The notes under the pieces: generated by a model
What the model was told of the DNA's origin: nothing
The model's database searches: none
The model's input: only the letters and a program-made list of their open reading frames with translations
In this document: positions 56,301 through 64,000 of the stretch, one piece after another
Layout of the letters: the number at the start of each line of letters is the position of its first letter
Position numbering within the stretch: the first letter of the stretch is position 1
From: Charina bottae
Lineage: Eukaryota > Chordata > Lepidosauria > Squamata > Charinaidae
DNA length: 64,000 bases
Assembly: GCA_023362775.1 (NCBI GenBank)
Contig: JALMGJ010000063.1
Location: 124,001 to 188,000, forward strand
Direction: 5' to 3'
Translations under genes and position numbers: made by a program

Positions 56301-58204
56301 ATTTATTCTAAAGGTCTGTCTTTTATAATAATTGCATTCTTTGACTGTAGATTTTTACATATCCACACTGGCATCTTCCATGCAGAAGAGGGAACCATCA
56401 GTAGACTCCCAGATTATTTAGAGAGAAAGAAGAGGGGGCTCCCTTCTGCAAAAAAATCTTAACAAGCTCTTTGGCAGCATGGCCATTAATACTGAGTGAG
56501 TGTTGCTGAGGGAAATAGGAAAACAGTAGGAAGACAGGGTGGAGCCCAGAACAGGAGCTTCATACTATAGTATTCTTATGCAGGTCTCACTGAAAAAAAT
56601 GTTCAGCATAGAAGTGATTGTGCATGAAAAGTCCTATTTGGACATCTGTTACCTTCCAAACTATTTTTGGAATGGAGTAGTACTCCACTCAGTTTTTATG
56701 AGAAACAAAACTTCAACAAATTTGTATCCTCCTTTTCCTTTCTTTGTTTTAAGTTGATTGGTTGAACAACCTGCATATGCTCCACTTCTGCTTTTGCTTT
56801 AAGAAACAGATGTCTTCATAATGTATTGAGATTGAACCTAATCTTGGAATTTATATGCCAGCTGTATATTTTGAATTAGCACAATATCCTTTTGAAATGC
56901 TTTTTTAGTGCATGCCTCTGAATGTTGAATGTTTCAGCACTGATTCCTGCTTTGATTAATCTGAGCAATGGTTCTTAGGGAGAGAGAGAAGTGTGCAACG
57001 GGAGATCTTCAGATGTCCCTTGTGACTTGCCTACTCATGACTTGTTCCTATTTTAGTCGTGTCAGATATTGGAGGGTGTGTTGCTCTGCGCAAAGTGTTT
57101 CAGAAGTTTTACACCTGTTCCCCAAAGTCACGGAAGTTCCATGCTCTACCTCTGCCTTGCCTTGTTTTCAGATTCAGCAGCATGCAGTCACAATCGCTTG
57201 CTCTCAGAGAGTCCTTCCTCTTCTTAGTGTTGCCACTTCCTTTTGGCTCTCCCATTTCTCTCTCCCACAGCTCTACTTGCTGGTCACGGCTCTTCTCTGT
57301 TGTATCGGGTACTTTTCTTTGAAGAGCATTATTGGATGAATGCTTAAGCTACTGTAGGCGGAAACATCAGGAGGCCAACAACTGAGAGATGAAGCTCAGC
57401 ATGAGGCTAAAGCAAGATGGTGCAACTTATGAGTTGTTAAGGTGATCATGGCCAACTAGCCATGCATGGTGCTACACCAGGAACTCCATAAGCCACCTGT
57501 TTTTTGTTGGGTATACAAAGCTGCTAAAAACAGTGAGGTGTTCAGGCACCTGGCAGGCAACCATCTGTGCCTGGCGGTTAGGTTCAGCTTGGTGTGGTGC
57601 ACAAATGTGGGCGGGTTTCCTTTGTGCCAAGCAGTTCTCTTTCAAAAACCATTTTCACTTATATTATTTTCTCTCTTTCAGTGCTTAAACATGGTTAAGT
57701 AAATAACATAGTTGAACCAACAAAGTATTGATATATATGTTTAAAAGCATAGTCAAAGCATCAGAACCAAACAGGAGCAAATGAAAAAAAAACTGTAGAG
57801 TTTGGGAATATACTAATATACTAATACACGGGGGGCTTCTTTGGGAGCTAAATGAAGCATCCCTTTGGGATGCCCATATAAAATATCATCCCTTTCTGTT
57901 TCCCAGAGCAGCAGTGTGTCTTCCCTCACAGCTTCAGGTCCTGCACAGTTCCATCCTGCTTCAACTCTTGCTCAGTAAAGTGCCCCAGCAGAGCAAGACA
58001 TCTTTGTGAGGCCAAGCACTTCCTTGAGGTGGATCACTCATGATCTGCACAACCCTAATAACAAATACATATATAATCTGAAGGAGAGAGGTGACATTTG
58101 AAGCATCCATATTATTAATATGTAAATGCAAACCATGAGGAACTACTTAGTTAATGTAACTAAAAATAGAAACCAAAGGTGGGTAAAAGAATCCTTAGTT
58201 AAAA
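53331..58204. other. unannotated 4.9-kb stretch
   Basis: AT-rich, unique-looking sequence that could be the first intron of a gene starting at the CpG island. It holds an A12G8-type homopolymer pair near 53427-53447 and the (ATCC)n array listed separately. No exon recognised. Confidence 0.45.
54587..54649. repeat. (ATCC)n microsatellite
   Basis: About 15 perfect catc/atcc tetranucleotide units. Confidence 0.97.
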
Positions 58205-58212
58205 GGTCTACA

Positions 58213-58282
58213 GCAGTGTTTCTCAACCTTGGCAACTTTAAGATATGTAGACTTCAACTCCCAGAATTCCCCAGCCAGCATG
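58213..58282. mobile_element. half of a palindromic hAT MITE
   Basis: Starts cagtgtttctcaaccttggc like 22661-22751 but stops at ccagccagcatg, the centre of the usual palindrome. It is flanked by gtctacag at 58205-58212 and again at 58283-58290. Confidence 0.78.
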
Positions 58283-58290
58283 GTCTACAG

Positions 58291-58697
58291 CAGTGGTCCC
58301 CAACCTTTTTGGCACCAGGGACCAGTTTTGGGGAAGACAATTTTTCCACGGACGGGGAGGGGGGAATGATTTCGGGATGAAACCATTGGAAGTGGTAAAT
58401 AAAATAATGGGCGGGCCACGTGTGGACTAAAATAAGTGTTGGATTCTGACTTCCTAAGCGCGCAACCTAGATCCCTTGCATGCGCAGTTTACAGTAGGGT
58501 TCGTGCTCCTATGAGAATCTAATGCTGCCGCTGATCTGACAGGAGGCAGAGCTCAGGCGGTAATGCGAGCGATGGAGAGCGGCTGTAAATACAGATGAAG
58601 CTTCGCTCGCTCGCCCACCACTCACCTGCTGTGCGGCCCGGTTCCTAACAGGCCACGGACCAGTACTGGTCCATGGCCTGGGTCTTGGGGACCCCTG
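58291..58697. mobile_element. non-autonomous hAT element ('cagtggtccccaacc' ends)
   Basis: 407 bp with ends cagtggtccccaacc and cttggggacccctg, and an exact 8-bp duplication gtctacag at 58283-58290 and 58698-58705. Subterminal blocks include gaccagttttggggaag, and near the right end are gccacggaccagtactggt and ccatggcctgg. The GC-rich part reads gcgcaacctagatccctt and gagaatctaatgctgcc. From memory this closely resembles a hAT MITE found in mammalian genomes. Confidence 0.85.
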
Positions 58698-58705
58698 GTC
58701 TACAG

Positions 58706-61256
58706 GACTCTCTGCTCTTTGTATTAATTTTTTAGCTAGTCTTAATTTTCCATGTTTTAGATGCTCACCCAGGTGGCTCTCCCCCCTCACAAACACATTT
58801 ACTCTTTGTTGCGTGCAGATTCAGTAGTAGAGGTATGGCGCTGACTGAAGATTGCAGTCTGATCCCACAGTATAATGTAAATAATCATATGGTTCCTCTC
58901 CACAGGAAGGGAACATTTTTCCTTTCATGTTGATGTGACTTCTGGCCTGTAATAGTGGGATATGCAACCCTGTTATTGGACTTCCTTCCTCCTGATTTAG
59001 GTCTGTATTGAATTGATGGCACCTTTACTGTGAATGATGCTCCTGGAGGAGTTCTATATGAAACAGATACAGCATCACCCAGCAAATATCAGACTGGACC
59101 AGAGATTGGTTTGATGAACATCTCTTCAACAAAACAAAAACAAAACCTTTATTTTATTTTATGCAACCAATATTAACTCCCAAGAATTTTTTTTTTGTAT
59201 ACAGAGAATCATGGCAGGTTAAGGCATTGTTTATCTTTTTTTCATTGTAAGTTAGGAATCTGCCAGTGGATTGAAATTTGCTCCTTTCATCTGCAGCCCT
59301 ACTGTGCATACTCCAAATTTGCCCAGAGGTTTATGGGATCCTTTGGAACAGGGTTAAGGATAGGAGAAAGAGGGCTGTAGAGATAGGGGAATTGCCTCTC
59401 TCTTGCTCAATCAGTAGAAATTGTGTCCACCAACAGAAGCAGAAAGCAGATTCCACCTGTGGAATGAAATCCCGTGACAGCTTCCTGCAGAGGAGAAAGG
59501 GCCCTTTTGCTTCTGGGAAACTTTTGAACCACAGTGACCAATCAGATGCCCATCACTATCAGGCCACTAGGCCGATAATCTCCTCCCTCTGTTCTTCCTC
59601 TACAGCTGATATTGAGAAGTACCACGTAGCCCTTGTGAGAGTGTCTTCATTTTATTTATATACTCATGTCTGTTTTTCCACTCAGAGTAGGCTCAAGGCA
59701 GCTAGCACTATAAAAAATAGAAATACACACATACAAAAGGCAAAAGAAAGCAATTGACGCCACATTGAAACTCACAGCTGCTAAATAAAAACTATTATAA
59801 CCTTATGATTGCAAATTCCATAGTTTAAGTGTACCTGAGTAAATCTCTTTCAGATTATGTGCATATACTGGGGAGATCATATCACCAGTATGCAGAAGGG
59901 AAAGATTTGCATACAAAATTCCTATGAGCTGTGGATTCCCAGCATCAGGATCTAGAAAGGCTTCTCATCAGAACAAGCCCAATGTCCTGTACCAAAAGAG
60001 CTTTGGAAAACACCCTCGACAACCAGCAGTTTGTACCAGAGGAAGTGTCCTCCCTCTCAACATTATAATGAATAACGTGAGTGTGTAGTTTGCTGTGGGC
60101 AAGCATTTCACTGCTCATTCTCTTTCACCTCCTATGCTATCAGGACCCCGAGCCCAACCAGTGTTTTCACCTCAAACATTTTTATCCAAATCAATGAGCT
60201 AATAAGAACGGGTTCTTTAGCTTCTGGGTGAAAGGTCTGTGTTAAGCTTGCTCTTGTGAGCCAGAACATGAAAAATTCACCTGTATGGAAAATGTTGTGT
60301 GCTTAACTATTACAGAGAATGGGAGGTGGGGAATGAAGACTTGCTTCCAAGAGTTGTATAATGACTAGAGGCTGAATGTGCTCCATTGTATTGAGGGAAA
60401 CAACACGTATTGTAAAATGGGTACCCTTTGGCCTTGTTGGGCTGGTGAAGCTGACATAAGCAAAAGATGACACAGGTACAAGTTCCTACCACATCTCTGT
60501 GCTCTGATAGTAGGTTGAATCATGATGAGCACCAGGTACGTTCTTAGAAAAACTTCACACGGCTTAATCTCTGCATCTGGTGCTATCTAGTACTTTATGG
60601 ATCAGATCTGGAGTTGTTTTTCCATATTCTGATCAGATCATTTGCAGAAGAAGAAGGGTAGTAGTGCTGCTTTTTATAATTTCCTACTAAAGATAGGAGA
60701 ATCTATTGATTTTGCCTTCTCTCAATTTCTAATTTCTGTAAATCTGTTAACTTTTGCTTTTCTCAGCTTCTCTTGTTTGGTGAATCTGTCAAATTCAGTT
60801 TATTGAACACGCCCACATTTCAACTTTAAAGTATTTTGATCCATAGTTCTCCAAAGATACACATTTTTTGTTGTAATCTGCCTCATAATACCCCATTTTG
60901 CAAACCACCCCATCTAACATAATGCATTTTGTATATTATTTTTGTGTTTTTTACAGACATTTCCCTAAATCCTAAGCAGCATTGCAAAATTCAGAAGACA
61001 ACACATTCCCACAGGTGACCAAGGGTCAGTTTGTATATTGCTGCAAAAATGCAAAATTATTTTTATGTATTACAAAATGTCTAAACTGTTTTTTCATAAT
61101 TAAAAACATTACCAGTAAGAGCCCAAAGTAAGGCATATAGGGGGTTCTCCTTATTTATCCTCCCAAGAATCCGGTGAGGTAGGCTGGGTTGATAATTACT
61201 GGCCCAAGTCATTCAGTGAGTTCCATGATCAAAAGAGGAGCTTGAACCAGGTCCCC
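58706..61256. other. mostly unannotated stretch
   Basis: Contains an antisense LINE-tail remnant (listed at 59640-59745). Otherwise no gene or repeat recognised. Confidence 0.45.
59640..59745 (-). mobile_element. L2/CR1-type LINE 3' tail remnant
   Basis: The plus strand reads ttttatttatatactcatg, then ccactcagagtaggctcaag and gcagctagcac. This is the reverse complement of the 3' end conserved in squamate L2/CR1 LINEs. Confidence 0.5.
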
Positions 61257-61265
61257 ACATTCCAG

Positions 61266-61541
61266 TTGTTGTTGTTGTTCAGTCGTTTAGTTGTGTCCGA
61301 CTCTTCGTGACCTCATGGACCATAGCACGCCAGGCCTTCCTGTCCTCCACTGTCTCCCGGAGTTTACTCAAATTCATGTTCGTTACATTAGTGATGCTAT
61401 CTAACCATCTCATCCTGTGCCGTCCCCTTCTCCTTTTGCCTTCAGTCTTTCCCAGCATCAGGGTCTTTTCCAGTGAGTCCTCTCTTCGCATTAGGTGGCC
61501 AAAGTATTTGAGCTTCAGCTTCAGTATCTGCCCTTCCAACA
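61266..61541 (-). mobile_element. BovB LINE, 5'-truncated 3' end
   Basis: 276 bp with the 9-bp duplication acattccag at 61257-61265 and 61542-61550. The (ttg)n start is the BovB (aac)-rich tail on the minus strand. An open frame at 61279-61545 encodes the last ~85 residues of the BovB protein, nearly identical to the copy at 6622-8151 (for example KYFGHLMRREDSLEKTLM). The near-identity indicates a recent insertion. Confidence 0.93.
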
Positions 61542-61747
61542 ACATTCCAGACTACCACCTTAAACTACCATACTTTTGGCTATCCAGCAGACAAGCTACC
61601 CAATACACAAATGTTAATAATATATAGCAATTCAAACTCAGGTTTACAGAAAATGAGTCTTCCTACATCAAGGTGGGAAATAGGTTAAGCACCTCCAATA
61701 TTTACAAAAGCAGAAAAAATATATATGGATTAGTTGATAATCTAACT

Positions 61748-61839
61748 CAGTGTTTTTCAGACTTGGCAACTTTAAGATGTGTGGACTTCTGGGTGTTGAA
61801 GTCCACACATCTTGAAGTTGCCAAGTTTGAAAAACACCG
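61748..61839. mobile_element. palindromic hAT MITE, copy 3
   Basis: 92 bp, nearly fully palindromic (cagtgtttttcagacttggc facing gccaagtttgaaaaacaccg), with an exact 8-bp duplication atctaact at 61740-61747 and 61840-61847. Confidence 0.85.
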
Positions 61840-61847
61840 ATCTAACT

Positions 61848-63510
61848 TCAGTTTCTTGCATGGATCCAGGAAAAATTATAATTAGTCTGGAATTGTTAAC
61901 TAGGTTTAATAATCTCAGACCTTTAAAAAAAAAGAAATTCACTACAATATCATTTGTTCTAGGCCTTAGGGTAGAATCTTACAATGATTTAGGAGCAAAC
62001 TCCATTAGATGCAGTGGTGATTTCTGGTACATGGACATATCTAGGATTATAACAAAAAGGCTTAGCTTGTTCCACAGTGCACACATTTATTATTAAACTT
62101 CGGTCTCCATGTTCAGGGAAGAAATAAAATATTGAAGAGGCAGAAGGAAAAAATTACTGTTTGATATGCAGGTATTTCACTTGTGAACTCTTCAGATCAT
62201 CTGGAATTGTTACACACTGAACACTCTGCCCTAATTTTAATTTATTTTTCTACCATGGCAACTGTAAAAGTCAATGCGAATTGGAGGGTGGGATTATCTG
62301 AATATACCTAGGGAAATGTAACTTAATTATATGAATGTATAATCCACTAGCTCCAGGCTGATTTTCATATATTATGAAACTGCCAACGTTTGTGTAACTA
62401 ACTGTTCACCTGAGTTATGGCAATAACTACATATATATTGTGAGAGAAGATGAAACATCTTCTTGAGTTAGGGAGATTTCTGCATCCCAGTCACAGCTCA
62501 AGACTTGTCAGTAATCTCTTACCGACTACACCTGTTAATTTTCTACTGCTTTGGTGTGCTGCTCATATATGAAACACTTGCTTATCTGTAATAGGTGCAG
62601 GTCAATAGTTTTTCAAAATGTATGCACTGCCCCCAAGTAGTCGCTCTTCATGTTATATGAATGCTACAATCTGAATTTGTTAGAAATTTGGAGTATGAAA
62701 GCATTGAGTTGCAGTGGGCAAAAAAAAAAAAAAAAAACCATTTGAGCCCAAGATTTTTGAGAATTTAAATTGCCAAAGGTATTAACATTTTGAGATAGCT
62801 GAAATCTTAAAATTCCAAGAAATTCAAATTCTTGGGTTTGGTTCCTTCGTGGAATGATAATTTCTTATCTCAGCTGTGCCCAAAAACGTGAAATTACAAT
62901 TTTGTGCAATCCCTTGCTCAAGGAGAGGAATGAGAACAAAACGTCTAGAAAACTTAACATATCACGTCACAACACAAATTCTTCTATGTTTGTTTATTTT
63001 ATTTACTCAGTTTATATTCTACCATTAGTTCAAATTGAACACTGGATTTGTGTAACAATCCTAATGGCTCATTTCCTTGAATCTAATCTATATCTTGATC
63101 CTTGTTAAGTTCTGAAATTTCTACATCTAGAAAAAAATCATTATACCCTTCAGTTTTAGGGTCATCAAGCCTCTTGTTCTGGTTGATCTTAACTAGTTGG
63201 AATTGGCAAGAAAAAGCCTTAACTACAAGTTTATAGAAAAGTGTAATCTGCCTTTATTTAAATATTCAGTGCCACATGTAATAAGGATTTTGCATGCCTG
63301 GATGTGCATCTCAATTAGATTCGCAAAATGTTTGGAGGAGATAGTTTGCTCCCACAATTAGACATCAATTTTGCATTTACCATTCACATGGAAAGTATCT
63401 CTTTACTTGCTATTTTACATACCGTTTTTTCTGCCTCATTTGCTGCATGTAAATAAAAGAGTTCTATAGCCATCAGGAGTGGGAAATGTTTCAGCAGCAT
63501 ATATGATGGT
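61848..63510. other. unannotated spacer
   Basis: Contains a poly-A run near 62720-62737. No gene or repeat recognised. Confidence 0.45.
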
Positions 63511-63512
63511 GG

Positions 63513-64000
63513 CTTTTAAAATAATTTTTATTAAAGATTGTTATACAGTACAGATAAAACTAATGCAATCTACACAGTATAAAAATATATAAAAATAATA
63601 CTAAAAAGGTGCAGAAAAAGAAGAAAAAAGAAGAAACCTCTCCCTTCATCCCCAGCAAGTATAATCAACATTAACAGCTTATCACCATCTCAAAATAAAA
63701 CCAACCATCTCTTTATCCCATATCTCACCCCTTTTTCTATAAACCAATCTTTAAAACCTCATAATTCCATCTTAATCAGCAAAAGTCCATGAAGGGTTAT
63801 CAGAAATAACATAACTATTACAAGCCCAGTTTGAATCCATCCTTTTACATTTATATCTCCTTTTCTATTTAAACAACCCCCCCATCTCCTCTCTTTTAAA
63901 ACATCGTTCTCCGGTTTTGGTCAACATAAATCCATTAAACTTAAACATAACATTAAACATTAAACAAACATAAATCCATTAAATAAATCCATTAAAGATA
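63513..64000 (-). mobile_element. L1 3' end, running off the window
   Basis: The plus strand starts ttttaaaataatttttatta, the reverse complement of an A-rich L1 terminus. It continues with A/C-rich 3'UTR and includes agtccatgaagggttatcag, similar to the antisense L1 piece at 47158-47486. The last 90 bases repeat ataaatccattaaa, which may be a local duplication. Confidence 0.55.

Overview
The window looks like an intergenic or intronic stretch of a squamate reptile (lizard or snake) nuclear genome. The evidence is its repeat families: a BovB (RTE) LINE, Sauria-type tRNA-derived SINEs whose 3' part resembles the BovB tail, 5S-rRNA-derived SINEs of the 5S-Sauria kind, L2/CR1-type LINEs with (AAAT)n tails, young vertebrate L1s, a Penelope-like element, a Ty1/copia and a Ty3/gypsy element, and many short non-autonomous hAT elements with 8-bp target duplications. 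I see no confident host protein-coding exon. The only promoter-like region is a CpG-dense island at about 52.14-53.33 kb. Species cannot be decided from the sequence.

Layout. At 1.3-8.3 kb there is a three-level nest: a Sauria SINE fragment holds a 5'-truncated BovB LINE, which holds a complete but broken Ty1/copia element on the minus strand. At 8.48-10.73 kb a Penelope-like element has a fold-back structure, an RT plus GIY-YIG reading frame and hammerhead-like ribozyme cores. Between 10.7 and 23.2 kb lie one solo LTR, several hAT-type elements, a TA-flanked mariner-like MITE, a full-length Sauria SINE and a (TG)n(TA)n tract. At 23.2-36.3 kb is the most remarkable object. A minus-strand, 5'-truncated L1 with a 17-bp target duplication has part of its ORF2 replaced by an LTR-less Ty3/gypsy internal region in the same orientation. 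That gypsy carries its own internal mosaic duplication, and the L1 3'UTR was later split by a full-length plus-strand L1 (20-bp target duplication). From 36.3 to 52 kb lie old LINE tails, 5S SINEs, a second copy of the solo LTR, a Penelope fragment, a decayed L2/CR1 LINE with later insertions, and more hAT elements. After the CpG island, 53.3-64 kb is mostly unannotatable, apart from two hAT elements stacked on one target site, a BovB tail fragment, a hairpin MITE and an antisense L1 tail running off the window.

How the parts relate. BovB and Sauria SINEs share a 3'-end motif, consistent with the SINE borrowing the LINE machinery. The hAT elements here show no transposase and must have been moved in trans. 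The L1/gypsy composite is best explained by the L1 reverse transcriptase changing templates several times during one insertion. The copia insertion shows signs of capture without its integrase. All autonomous elements are damaged (frameshifts, stops, truncations). No cellular operon or pathway is present. The novelty in the window is in the mechanisms of insertion and rearrangement.
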